64,000 nt of DNA, taken from assembly GCF_024494655.1 (NCBI RefSeq), contig NZ_JANHDL010000006.1:1-64000 (forward strand). Reading direction: 5' to 3'. Position 1 is the first letter of the stretch. The number at the start of each line of letters is the position of its first letter. A program made the translations under genes and the position numbers. Of this stretch, positions 8,695 to 16,737 are shown in pieces. This DNA comes from Halorubrum laminariae (GTDB lineage Archaea; Halobacteriota; Halobacteria; Halobacteriales; Haloferacaceae). Below the pieces are notes generated by a model, which saw only the letters and a list, made by a program, of their open reading frames with translations, was not told where the DNA came from and searched no databases.

Positions 8695-9298
8695 TCAGAC
8701 TCCTCACGGAAACAGTATCGATCGATTCTGAGAGCATGGAGACGGTTCGTTGAACACATTCGCTCTGTCGGTAGATCAGGACGATACCCGAAATACTTGC
8801 TAGGATCATGATCTCGATCCAGCCGCCGAGCGGGGTCTGTGAGGCTACGGTCGACGGGATGGAGTCAGTCGACGACATATAGATGAACGCGTACTGTACC
8901 GCGTTGTAGCCGCCGTGAGCGATCGCTGGAACGACGATACTACCAGTGTACTCGTAGAGGGTGCACAAAACGATGGCGAGAACGAACACCGTCGCGATAT
9001 AGACCAATTTTCCGTCTCCTTGGAGTGAGGGAAGATGCATCCCAGCAAACACTGCGCTGGCGAGTACGGCTGCTTTCGCCGCCGAAAACTGGGTTCGAAG
9101 CGTTCCTTGTACGACGCCACGAAACAGGACTTCTTCACCGGGACCCACCAAGAGGAACGAAAGTGGGATCAACAACAAAAACGCGGTCGGATCTCGTCGT
9201 CCGAGTTCGACAACTCGGTTTGCGGCAGACTCGATCCCGATGGCAGTCATTACAACGCAGCGAAGAATATCGGTCTGAAATATCTCCGCGACCAGCAA
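8687..9298 (-). CDS. CPBP-family intramembrane metalloprotease, possibly truncated
   Basis: This frame encodes 203 residues with all three CPBP (CAAX protease/Rce1-like) motifs: EEVLFR (55-60), FAGMH (84-88) and HGGYN (128-132). There are about five hydrophobic segments. The only candidate start nearby is TTG at 9298. The frame is open a further ~45 codons to a stop near 9400 without ATG or GTG, so the N-terminal helices usual for the family appear missing or the start is unusual. It overlaps the downstream metal ATPase by 8 bp, a coupling that suggests a shared role. A hairpin like an IS200/IS605 end lies just upstream (9418-9433) and may explain the missing 5' part. Confidence 0.75.
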   Translation of the reverse strand: MLVAEIFQTDILRCVVMTAIGIESAANRVVELGRRDPTAFLLLIPLSFLLVGPGEEVLFRGVVQGTLRTQFSAAKAAVLASAVFAGMHLPSLQGDGKLVYIATVFVLAIVLCTLYEYTGSIVVPAIAHGGYNAVQYAFIYMSSTDSIPSTVASQTPLGGWIEIMILASISGIVLIYRQSECVQRTVSMLSESIDTVSVRSLNE

Positions 9299-9417
9299 AA
9301 GTCTGAGCGTGGAGGCGCACCCGTAGACGTGCGCTTGAACAGCGGGATGTTGAATGCGAACGGCGAGTATTCGTCTACTGCTCTCAGCAGTTAGAACGGG
9401 AGTCTACGCTGAATGCC

Positions 9418-9433
9418 ACGCCCTTCAGGGCGT
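9418..9433. repeat. Hairpin acgccc-TTCA-gggcgt, IS200/IS605-like end remnant
   Basis: A perfect 6-bp stem with a TTCA loop lies in the context gaatgccacgcccttcaggg. Hairpins of this form occur at the right ends of haloarchaeal IS1341/IS605-type tnpB elements. No tnpB is nearby. It lies between the CPBP and Sco genes and could instead act as a terminator. The same TTCA loop occurs in the hairpin at 63215-63234. Confidence 0.4.
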
Positions 9434-9439
9434 AGTAGC

Positions 9440-10126
9440 TTACTCGGTGGTGACCTGTTCGACATCGTTCACGAGCCGTTCGATGTCCGTTTGCGGCCCT
9501 CTCGGGTACGCGCGCTCGACGATCCCCTGCTTATTTGCGAGGAGGATCAGCCCATAGTGCGGGAATTGGTACTCAAGATTCTCGTACTGATCGGCCGGCG
9601 CCTTCTCAATCTTGAGCCCAAAATGCTTGTCTAACAGTTCCTGACCTCGTTCATAGTTTTCCGGGCGGAGGAAGTGCCAATTACTCGAATTGAGGTTCAC
9701 TCCCTGCTGGCCGGCGTACTCACGGAGCGTTTCGGCGGTGTCGCGCTCGGGGTCGAACGTCTGTGCGAGGAATACTGCCTCATCGCCGTATCCATCTTCG
9801 GTAGCAGCTTCTTGTGCGCGACGAAGTCGGAGGATGAGCGCGGGACACACTCCGTCCGGGCAGTTCGTATAGAACGATGTCCAGAGGATGGCACGCTCAC
9901 CCTCATACTCACTAATTGATATCTCTTCATTCGTGATCGGGTCCGGGACGGTGAAATGTGGCATTTCATCGCCGTAGCTCGGATGGGCAGCTTCGCTTAA
10001 ATCCTGTTCGGGTGGACCGAGGATGGTTCCTTCAGCACCTCCGTCACCGAGCACGCCGAGACAACCGGCGGTACCGATGGTCGCACCGATTGCTCCAGTC
10101 GATTTACAAAACGTTCGTCGGTCCAT
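9440..10126 (-). CDS. Sco1/SenC-like copper/redox lipoprotein (Tat-exported)
   Basis: A 228-residue protein starting MDRRTFCKSTGA, a twin-arginine signal followed by the lipobox GTAGC (C22). The thioredoxin-like Sco domain covers about residues 55-225. The metal/redox site is C89-P-D-G-V-C94, a CX4C spacing instead of the usual CX3C, and the conserved distal His is present (FPHYGLILL, H190). Sco proteins deliver copper to CuA centres, found in cytochrome oxidase and in N2O reductase, which fits the nos genes next door. The ATG at 10126 puts the Tat motif at the N-terminus; the longer frame to 10237 lacks that logic. The gene is followed by the CPBP-ATPase pair on the same strand. Confidence 0.88.
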   Translation of the reverse strand: MDRRTFCKSTGAIGATIGTAGCLGVLGDGGAEGTILGPPEQDLSEAAHPSYGDEMPHFTVPDPITNEEISISEYEGERAILWTSFYTNCPDGVCPALILRLRRAQEAATEDGYGDEAVFLAQTFDPERDTAETLREYAGQQGVNLNSSNWHFLRPENYERGQELLDKHFGLKIEKAPADQYENLEYQFPHYGLILLANKQGIVERAYPRGPQTDIERLVNDVEQVTTE

Positions 10127-10229
10127 ACTCGATCGTGGTCGATCTGATGACTTGAGGTATTTGGTGTGATCCTCGAATGCGTGTTCCCGCATCCGATCTG
10201 TGCGTATTGTTAACTCGCGAAGACGGTCG

Positions 10230-10733
10230 TCACTCAAAGAGCTCGTCGACGGTCCGGACGAACCGATCGACGAGCCGGTCCGGTAGCGACGGCGACACTA
10301 TCTCGATGAGTTCGGCCGTGCGGTCCGGACGGTTCAACGCGAGCGTCATCGGTCGATCGTCGGACTTCTCGACGATCCCGTTTTCCGCGAGCGTCGAGAC
10401 GTGCCACGAGATCGTACTTCGTGCGAGGTCGAGATCGCTCGCGAGCGTTTTCGATCGCTTCGGGCCGTCGATACGAAGCCGGACGAGGATCTCCCGTGGG
10501 GTCTCTCGTCTGAGAAACGCGAGCGCCCGTCGTTCCCACGGATCGAACGACGGGTCGAAGTAGTGTGTGCGGCCGCCGATCCGCTCGACGGCGAGTTCGT
10601 CGTTACGGACGAGACGACGGAGATGGTACTGTACCTGTCCGGTCGCGATATCGAGGTCGCGACCGACCTGGTTGAAGTGGACACCGGGCGTGTCGCGAAC
10701 GTGGCGTCGGATCCGCGTCCGGGTGTCCGACAT
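10230..10733 (-). CDS. Transcriptional regulator with two winged-helix domains
   Basis: A 167-residue protein of the haloarchaeal double-HTH type. The first HTH covers about 5-60 (GVHFNQVGRDLDIATGQVQY, then a wing with RIGGRTHYF). The second covers about 80-135 (LVRLRIDGPKRSKTLASDLD, then ARSTISWHVSTLAENGIVEK). The C-terminal helix (RLVDRFVRTVDELFE) may dimerise. It heads the leftward copper group (Sco, CPBP, ATPase) and faces a small membrane protein gene, with a 167-bp divergent spacer. It is a likely local regulator of the copper/nos genes, judged from position only. It contains no obvious Cys/His metal-sensing cluster. Confidence 0.85.
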   Translation of the reverse strand: MSDTRTRIRRHVRDTPGVHFNQVGRDLDIATGQVQYHLRRLVRNDELAVERIGGRTHYFDPSFDPWERRALAFLRRETPREILVRLRIDGPKRSKTLASDLDLARSTISWHVSTLAENGIVEKSDDRPMTLALNRPDRTAELIEIVSPSLPDRLVDRFVRTVDELFE

Positions 10734-10900
10734 CTGTGGTCAGCCATCGTAACCGGTACCCGAGTAAAACGTGTGCGTTCGTTATCTCTGCCTGGGAACG
10801 GACGAAACCGCGGCGTTAGCCGACAAATCGGGTCGGAACTACACGGAAGTCCCGATCGAAGGGTCGTTTTCTTATTCGTCCCCGTTCAAAGCCCGTTGTG

Positions 10901-11251
10901 ATGCAGCCAATCGCCCTCCTGTTGTCCGCGATCGATGGGTGGTCCGTGGAGGGATCACTACTGCTGCTCGCGGCTGCACTCGTCGCCGGAATGGGTACGG
11001 GTATCCTCTTCGTCGTCAGCGTCGTCGCGTATCGTCGTCGTCAAGGGGCACAGTACCAGCTGATAGCTGTCGCGGTCAGCATGCTGTTGTTCCGATCGGT
11101 TGTGGGCACTGGAACGATCCTCGGTATCGTGCCGATGCCGGTCCACCACTTCCTCGGACACGGTCTCGACTTTCTGATCGCAGCGATCATCCTCTACACG
11201 GTGTACACGCATGCGCCGGGATCGGTCGGGAACGATACCGTCTCGGATTGA
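10901..11251 (+). CDS. Small membrane protein of unknown function
   Basis: A 116-residue protein with about three hydrophobic segments (SLLLLAAALVAGMGTGILF, AVAVSMLLFRSVVGTGTILG and LDFLIAAIILYTVYTHA) and a short acidic tail. The middle carries paired His residues (PVHHFLGH). I do not recognise a named family. It is transcribed away from the regulator and converges on nosY, with 40 bp between the stops. ATG at 10901 is preceded by GTG at 10898; I prefer the ATG. The position suggests a role in the copper/nos locus, but nothing in the sequence proves it. Confidence 0.7.
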   Translation: MQPIALLLSAIDGWSVEGSLLLLAAALVAGMGTGILFVVSVVAYRRRQGAQYQLIAVAVSMLLFRSVVGTGTILGIVPMPVHHFLGHGLDFLIAAIILYTVYTHAPGSVGNDTVSD

Positions 11252-11291
11252 ACGGCGATATTGCCGAAGCGACTGGGAATCGAATCCCGTC

Positions 11292-12158
11292 TCAGTGTTC
11301 TCCGAACCGCTCCCGGGCCCGCTCGACGACGACGGTAACCCGAGCGGCGTACGTGAGCGTCGTGACAGCGACCGTGATCCCGGCGAGGATCCAGCCGACG
11401 AGTGAACCGACCGCGCGACCGGTTTGAACGAACCTGCCATCAGGGGTGAAAGCGACGCCGATAACGTGTTCGAAGACCAGCCCGCGAAACGCTCCGTTCG
11501 GCGTCAGTGCGAGCGATCCGGCGATCTCGGCCGAAGACATACCGCCCGCCAGCGACCAGAGGATCGCGAGGTCGCCGCCGAGGACGCCGACGAGCAGTGC
11601 GAGGAGACCGAGTGCGATCGCGCTCCGTCGGCTCGACGCCAGCGCCGAGACCGCTGCCGACAGCGACAGGTACGCAGTCCCGAAGAGGAGGACAAACGCG
11701 AGGAACCTCACGAACAGAAGCGACGAGTCTACTCCGCTGTGCGTCGCGAAGATTCCTGTGTCCGGCGTCGCAGTTATCCAGATGTATAGCCCGACCAGCG
11801 CGAAGGGAAGACCCACGATCGCGACGAGCGCCGCGATACGCGCCAGTAACACGCCGAGAACGTAGCCGACGGTACTCACAGGATAGGTCCGAATCACAGC
11901 GAACTCGCCGCTCGTGCCGTCCGTGAGCAGCGCACGGTACCCGAGCACTATCGCGAGAAGCGGGACGAGTAGCTCTGTCGGGAGCAGAAGATCGACGACT
12001 GCCGGCACGAACCCGGTTCCCCCGCCACCACCGACCGCGACGAGTCCGCCAAGCACGATGAGAAGTCCGACCGCGAGGACGGCGTAGCCCGGAGTCCGTC
12101 GAACGGTTACCAGTTCGCGACGGAACACGGTCCCGATATCCACGAACAACTGACTCAC
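11292..12158 (-). CDS. nosY: NosY-like ABC transporter permease
   Basis: A 288-residue integral membrane protein with about six helices, starting MSQLFVDIGTVFRRELVTVR. The first helix follows immediately (GYAVLAVGLLIVLGGLVAVG), as in NosY/ABC-2 type permeases. With NosF and NosD it forms the transporter that helps assemble the CuZ cluster of nitrous oxide reductase in the extracytoplasmic space. Its start overlaps the nosF stop by 4 bp, so translation is coupled. It is the last gene of the nosD-nosF-nosY group. Symbol assigned mainly from context with NosF/NosD. Confidence 0.88.
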   Translation of the reverse strand: MSQLFVDIGTVFRRELVTVRRTPGYAVLAVGLLIVLGGLVAVGGGGGTGFVPAVVDLLLPTELLVPLLAIVLGYRALLTDGTSGEFAVIRTYPVSTVGYVLGVLLARIAALVAIVGLPFALVGLYIWITATPDTGIFATHSGVDSSLLFVRFLAFVLLFGTAYLSLSAAVSALASSRRSAIALGLLALLVGVLGGDLAILWSLAGGMSSAEIAGSLALTPNGAFRGLVFEHVIGVAFTPDGRFVQTGRAVGSLVGWILAGITVAVTTLTYAARVTVVVERARERFGEH

Positions 12159-12970
12159 CGGTCCGACACCCCAGTGACGTGGACGGACTCCGACGCGGTC
12201 TCATCCGCATCCTTCGGGCCGTCCTCGCCGTCTGTGCCGCCGGTGTCGATATCGCTCTCGGCGCTCGCCCTATTGCTGACGACCGCGCGGTACAGCCCCT
12301 TCACGTTGTCGACGCCGTAGTCATCGATCAGGCGATCGCGGGAACCCGCTGCGGCCACGCGACCGCGGTCGAGTATGACAACGTCGTCGGCGTACGCGTC
12401 GACGAGGTCGAGGTCGTGGGAGCTGACGACGACGGCAGTGTCGTCGCTCGCACGGGCCGCTGCGGCTCGGAACGCTCGCTCGCGCATCTCCGGATCGAGC
12501 CCGCTCGTCGGCTCGTCGAGCACCGCGACCGCCGGGCCGCCGAGCGTCGCCTGTGCGATCCCGAGGAGGCGTCGCATTCCCCCCGAGAGCGCCGAGACGC
12601 GCCTGTCACTTGCGTCGGCCAGTCCTACGTCCGCCAACGCCGCGTCGGGGTCGTCACCGACGAGCGACGCGTAGAAGCCGAGGGTTTCTCGGGCCGTGAA
12701 CTCACCACGGAACGGGACCCGTTGCGGGAGATAGCCGATCCGCTTGTCACTCCCGTCGTCAGTACTGCCCTCGTGAGCGTACCGTACCGCTCCTGCGGCC
12801 GGCTCAACTGCTCCCGCGAGGACGCTGAGCAGCGTTGACTTCCCGGAGCCGTTCGGACCGACGACTGTGGTGATGCCGGAAGTGATCGAGAGCGAGACCT
12901 CGTCGAGAACCCGGATCCCGCCGTAGGACCGAGTCAGGTCGACGACCTCAGCGAGCGCGTACTCACTCAT
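12155..12970 (-). CDS. nosF: NosF-like ABC transporter ATP-binding protein
   Basis: A 271-residue ABC ATPase. Walker A is GPNGSGKST (38-46), the signature is LSGGM (128-132), Walker B plus D-loop is LDEPTSGLD (151-159), and the H-loop is VVSSHDLD. A C-terminal Asp/Glu-rich tail of about 45 residues follows the ATPase domain. It pairs with the permease NosY and the periplasmic-type NosD. Both ends overlap neighbours by 4 bp, which indicates a tight operon. Energises NosDFY-dependent maturation of N2O reductase by analogy with bacterial systems. Confidence 0.92.
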   Translation of the reverse strand: MSEYALAEVVDLTRSYGGIRVLDEVSLSITSGITTVVGPNGSGKSTLLSVLAGAVEPAAGAVRYAHEGSTDDGSDKRIGYLPQRVPFRGEFTARETLGFYASLVGDDPDAALADVGLADASDRRVSALSGGMRRLLGIAQATLGGPAVAVLDEPTSGLDPEMRERAFRAAAARASDDTAVVVSSHDLDLVDAYADDVVILDRGRVAAAGSRDRLIDDYGVDNVKGLYRAVVSNRASAESDIDTGGTDGEDGPKDADETASESVHVTGVSDR

Positions 12971-15012
12971 CTGTAATCACCCACTCTGGCGCTGTTCCGA
13001 TTTGTCGTATTCTGGTTCGTCGTGTTCTCATGAGTCGTGTCTTGCTCGTCGATGAGCGAACCGAGTTCTGCTCTCCAGTCCGCGTGGATCGATCCTTCGC
13101 GTTCGGCATCGGGTCCAGTCACCGCGCCGATTCGTTCGGGATTGTATGGCTCAGACGCCGGTATCGGGTCAATAATGCTCCCGGAGCGGGCACCGGGTAC
13201 GGTGCCGCGGAGTCGATCGAGTAGAACTGCCGCGGGCGACTCGCGCACGGTAACGGCCGATGCCTCGCGGTGGAGGGCGGAATCAACCGGTGAGGTCGGG
13301 CGATACGCTCGCTCGCCGAACGAATGCCGCCCAACATTCGCTCCCTCCCAGTAGTTACCGCGATCATCGTCAGCCCAGACGCGGAGCGCGCCCGCACCGG
13401 CGGCAGCGTGGTTTTCGTTGCCGACGAAGTCGTTTGCCACGACACGACTCGACGGGACGATCGTCGTCGCACGCGCGCCGAGTTCGTTGTCGACGACCAC
13501 GTTGTGTTCGTACAGAGACCCGCGCGCACTCGTCGAGAACCCGAGTTCGTTACCGACGAGTGTGTTGTACCCGATGTACGTTCGCGTTCCCGACGACTGG
13601 ATTCCCGCACTAGAGTTGCGCACGTCGTTGCCGACGATTGCGTTCCCTGAAGGACGGGTCATCACGGTGATCCCCGCGAACAGCTCGTTGCGGGCGGTAT
13701 TGTCCGCGACTAGCGCGTCGCCGGTGAACATGAGATGGATGCCGTATCGGTTGTCCGTAAACGTCGAGTTCCGGATGATCGAGTCGTCTGCGCGGTGGAG
13801 GTAGATTCCGTCACGGCCACCGTCGAACCGGCTGTCAGTGACGGTCACGCGTGACTCCATCCCAGTAATCCCCATGAATCCGTCCTGCCAGGTGTCGGCT
13901 CCGTTGACACGGAGGTCACGGACGACCGCGTGCGACCCCTCGCGCAACAGAAGTCCGCTCGCGTTCGTTTCGATCACGACGTCGTCGACGACGAGCCCCG
14001 GCGCGTCGATCGCTCGGATCCCAGCGTCACCGTGACCGTACCCGTTCTGGATGTTCGCGTCCCACGCCTCGTCTTTGGAGGTCGGTGCCGCCTCCGCATC
14101 TCGCGTCCGGTTTCCGACACCGTCGATCCGGAGTCCCCGTATGGCGACATCGGCCGCGCGAACGGTGACGACCGATCCGTTGCCGTCGCCGCTGATCCGC
14201 GCGCCGTCGCCCGCGATAGTTACGGATTCGTTGACCGTCACCGTCTCACGATATACTCCCTCCGGGACGACGACCGTCGTGTTCGACGGTGCCTCCTCGA
14301 CCGCCGCGTCGATCGTCGGCGCGTCATCGCCGACGACCACTGAAACGGGGCGGTCCGCAGTCCGCTCTGCCCTCGCGATCCGATCGTTGGCCTCCTGCCA
14401 CCGACTCGGTGCGAGCGACCGCACCGTCGTTGCGGAGTCGACGTCGAACGAGCGGTTTCGGATCGACTTCCAGTCGACTACCGTTCCGCTGTGGTCGGCC
14501 GCGAACGACTCGGCCGCCTCTCGACTTCGGAAGGGGATCACGGCCTCGCCAGCCGGCATGCGGGCGTCGCTGTCGACAACGTAGTGCGCTTCCTCGGCTG
14601 GAGTCCACCCGCCGGCTCCGGTCGCCGTGAACAGCCCGTCGCTGGTCGTGTCCGGATTTTGGTGATCGAAGGTCTCGACGTACGCAACGAGCGGGTAGCC
14701 GAACTGACGCTCGGTCCGTCCATCCGACAGAGATGTCACGAACGAGCCGATCCCGTTGTATCCGACGACGTACTGTAGCTGCGAGTAGAACACCTGCGTC
14801 CGCGGGAGCGTTGCGTTTCCGGCCATCATCGCGTCAGTCTCCGACGAGAGCCCCAGTTCGGTGGTGTCGTCGTACGCCACCGGATCGGGAACCGACTCGG
14901 CCGGATCAACGACGAACGTGCCCGCAGTTACAACCACAGCGAGGGCCATGATCGCGGCGATCGCGAGGCGAATATGTCGCGACTGGTTGTCATCGGGAGC
15001 GAAAACTGCCAC
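12967..15012 (-). CDS. nosD: NosD with fused N-terminal NosL-like domain
   Basis: A 681-residue exported protein with an N-terminal transmembrane anchor (about 13-34). Residues about 60-195 resemble NosL: AEEAHYVVDSDARMPAGEAV and FRSREAAESFAADHSGTVVD parallel ATDLTYAVETDVMGGMGPDL and FSDSDEAETFANNHGGRTLG of the separate nosL product. Residues about 225-545 form the NosD parallel beta-helix of CASH repeats (TIAGDGARISG, IYLHRADDSIIRNSTFTDN, GIHLMFTGD). A hydrophilic Asn/Thr-rich tail ends the protein. NosD works with NosF/NosY in CuZ assembly. It heads the operon and is divergent from the SafE-like gene across 170 bp. Confidence 0.93.
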   Translation of the reverse strand: MAVFAPDDNQSRHIRLAIAAIMALAVVVTAGTFVVDPAESVPDPVAYDDTTELGLSSETDAMMAGNATLPRTQVFYSQLQYVVGYNGIGSFVTSLSDGRTERQFGYPLVAYVETFDHQNPDTTSDGLFTATGAGGWTPAEEAHYVVDSDARMPAGEAVIPFRSREAAESFAADHSGTVVDWKSIRNRSFDVDSATTVRSLAPSRWQEANDRIARAERTADRPVSVVVGDDAPTIDAAVEEAPSNTTVVVPEGVYRETVTVNESVTIAGDGARISGDGNGSVVTVRAADVAIRGLRIDGVGNRTRDAEAAPTSKDEAWDANIQNGYGHGDAGIRAIDAPGLVVDDVVIETNASGLLLREGSHAVVRDLRVNGADTWQDGFMGITGMESRVTVTDSRFDGGRDGIYLHRADDSIIRNSTFTDNRYGIHLMFTGDALVADNTARNELFAGITVMTRPSGNAIVGNDVRNSSAGIQSSGTRTYIGYNTLVGNELGFSTSARGSLYEHNVVVDNELGARATTIVPSSRVVANDFVGNENHAAAGAGALRVWADDDRGNYWEGANVGRHSFGERAYRPTSPVDSALHREASAVTVRESPAAVLLDRLRGTVPGARSGSIIDPIPASEPYNPERIGAVTGPDAEREGSIHADWRAELGSLIDEQDTTHENTTNQNTTNRNSARVGDYR

Positions 15013-15182
15013 ACGATAACGTCGATCTGCGGGGACTTATCGAATCTGGTGTGACTCTCGAATGTGGACGGTTGCGGGGTCCACAGAGTACCGATTCCCA
15101 ACTGTCTTCGCAGCACTCGACCGGATCTGTTTGTCGAGGATCGCACCAGACGACACAAGCCGGTCGGTAATTGACACTACGT

Positions 15183-15974
15183 ATGATCGAGTCGCTGTTC
15201 CGGATCGACGTCGCGCTGTTCGTTCTCATCGGCGTCCTCGGCGGCGCACACTGTATCGGAATGTGTGGTCCGCTCGTCACGATGTACTCGAAACAGATGA
15301 CGCCGCAGCCGGACGGCGGCACCGCGACGGTCGACGACGGACGGGCCGGTCATCTCACGACCTACGAAGTTCGACAGCACTTCCTGTTCAACGTCGGCCG
15401 GGCGACGACGTACGCGATCCTCGGGGCCGCCTTCGGTGCGCTCGGGAGCGTCGTGTTCGTTACCGCCGACCAGCTGACGCCGGTCGCCGACGTCCTGCGA
15501 GGTACCGTCGGCCTCGCGGTGGGCGGGTTCATCGTGGCGACAGGGGTTCGGTACGTTATCGGGGGGAGCGGCGGCGATATTCGCATACCGGGCGTCCAGC
15601 GCGTGACATCGTGGCTCGCGGCGCGAGTCCACCGTTACGTGAACAGCCCGAGTATCGTCGGTCTCGGCGCTGTTCACGCGTTTCTCCCCTGTCCGATGCT
15701 GTATCCCGCGTACCTGTTTGCCTTCGCGAGCGGCTCCCCGACGACCGGCGGGATCGCTCTCGGTGCCCTCGGTGTCGGAACGATCCCGGCCGTCTTCCTC
15801 TACGGAACCGTCATCCAGTCGATCGACGTCGCCCACCGGCGTCGCGTCCATCGCCTGCTCGGTGTCGTGTTCGTCGTGCTGGGATACGTCTTGTTCGCAC
15901 ACGGACTGATGGCGCTCGGCGTCCATCTCCCGCACCCGATGTTCCCCCACTACCAGCCGCTCGGCGGGATGTGA
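15183..15974 (+). CDS. SafE/TauE-like membrane protein with copper-type HCxxxC helix
   Basis: A 263-residue protein with about six helices. The first contains GGAHCIGMCGPLVTMYS, the Cys motif of the DsbD-like/SafE group that is often encoded beside CcoI-type copper pumps and cytochrome oxidase assembly genes. A second half repeat carries VGLGAVHAFLPCPMLYPAYL, again with Cys-Pro. The context (nosD on one side, nosL on the other) points to copper or redox supply for nos maturation rather than sulfite export. I chose the ATG at 15183; a TTG at 15171 would add four residues. Transport substrate not known. Confidence 0.85.
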   Translation: MIESLFRIDVALFVLIGVLGGAHCIGMCGPLVTMYSKQMTPQPDGGTATVDDGRAGHLTTYEVRQHFLFNVGRATTYAILGAAFGALGSVVFVTADQLTPVADVLRGTVGLAVGGFIVATGVRYVIGGSGGDIRIPGVQRVTSWLAARVHRYVNSPSIVGLGAVHAFLPCPMLYPAYLFAFASGSPTTGGIALGALGVGTIPAVFLYGTVIQSIDVAHRRRVHRLLGVVFVVLGYVLFAHGLMALGVHLPHPMFPHYQPLGGM

Positions 15975-16069
15975 CACTGACACGTTCTGTGGGTCACTCG
16001 CCTCAGTAAGCAGCCGGCGTTCGACGGCCGCACCAGAATGGTATTCGGTGCGTGGCCGAACGGTGGCGT

Positions 16070-16699
16070 ATGGATCTCAAATTTGGCCAGCGTTCGGTGT
16101 CGCGTCGACACGCTGTTCATGCGATCGGTACAGGAGTTGCGATGGGTCTCGCCGGCTGTCTCGGTAGCTCTGACGAGTCGGCCCCCGAACCGGTGGATCT
16201 GTCGGGGCAGAAAACGGACTACCAAGGCGGAATGGTGATCGGAGATCATGGTGGACCGAACGGACAGGTCTTCTACGCCGACGCACACCCGGAACCCAGA
16301 CAGGGACCCGCCGAGGACGCTGAAGAGACAGCCCACCTCGCTTGGTTCCACACGCTCGCGCACGGGCTCTTTCCGTATCACTTCGACATGGTGGATGACG
16401 GTGCGGAGGCGACCGCGATCTACGTCACGGACTACTCGCGCGTCGACTGGGAGATCTCTAAAGGAACTGAACGGAAGAAGATGCCAGCGCCGACTACATC
16501 CGATACCTTCGCGGATGCGACTGATCTCACCTACGCCGTCGAAACGGACGTGATGGGGGGAATGGGTCCGGACCTACTGCCGTTCTCTGACAGTGATGAA
16601 GCCGAGACGTTCGCGAATAATCACGGTGGGCGCACTCTCGGGTACGACGATATCGACAGATCACTCGTCGAGGGGATCCAAATGACTGGGATGGAGTAG
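16070..16699 (+). CDS. nosL: NosL-family copper protein, Tat lipoprotein, Cys of CGM motif absent
   Basis: A 209-residue protein. The start at 16070 gives MDLKFGQRSVSRRHAVHAIG with a twin-arginine pair and a lipobox GLAGC (C30), so a Tat lipoprotein is predicted. The NosL domain covers about 40-200, with GDHGGPNGQVFY, a His-containing centre (LAHGLFPYHFDMVDD) and the C-terminal MGGMGPDLLPFSDSDEAETF. Bacterial NosL binds Cu(I) through a Cys-Gly-Met site; here the equivalent is Gly-Gly-Met (QGGMVIGD, 52-59), so the Cys ligand is missing. It is downstream of the SafE-like gene on the same strand, and a transposase gene begins 38 bp after it. Confidence 0.88.
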   Translation: MDLKFGQRSVSRRHAVHAIGTGVAMGLAGCLGSSDESAPEPVDLSGQKTDYQGGMVIGDHGGPNGQVFYADAHPEPRQGPAEDAEETAHLAWFHTLAHGLFPYHFDMVDDGAEATAIYVTDYSRVDWEISKGTERKKMPAPTTSDTFADATDLTYAVETDVMGGMGPDLLPFSDSDEAETFANNHGGRTLGYDDIDRSLVEGIQMTGME

Positions 16700-16737
16700 G
16701 TCAGCCTCTTCACCCTCATCTCCACCTCAGCAATGCT

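Noticed and set aside
9354..9557. Short plus-strand frame near the Sco gene
   Set aside because: Antisense to the C-terminal part of the Sco-like gene and without motifs.
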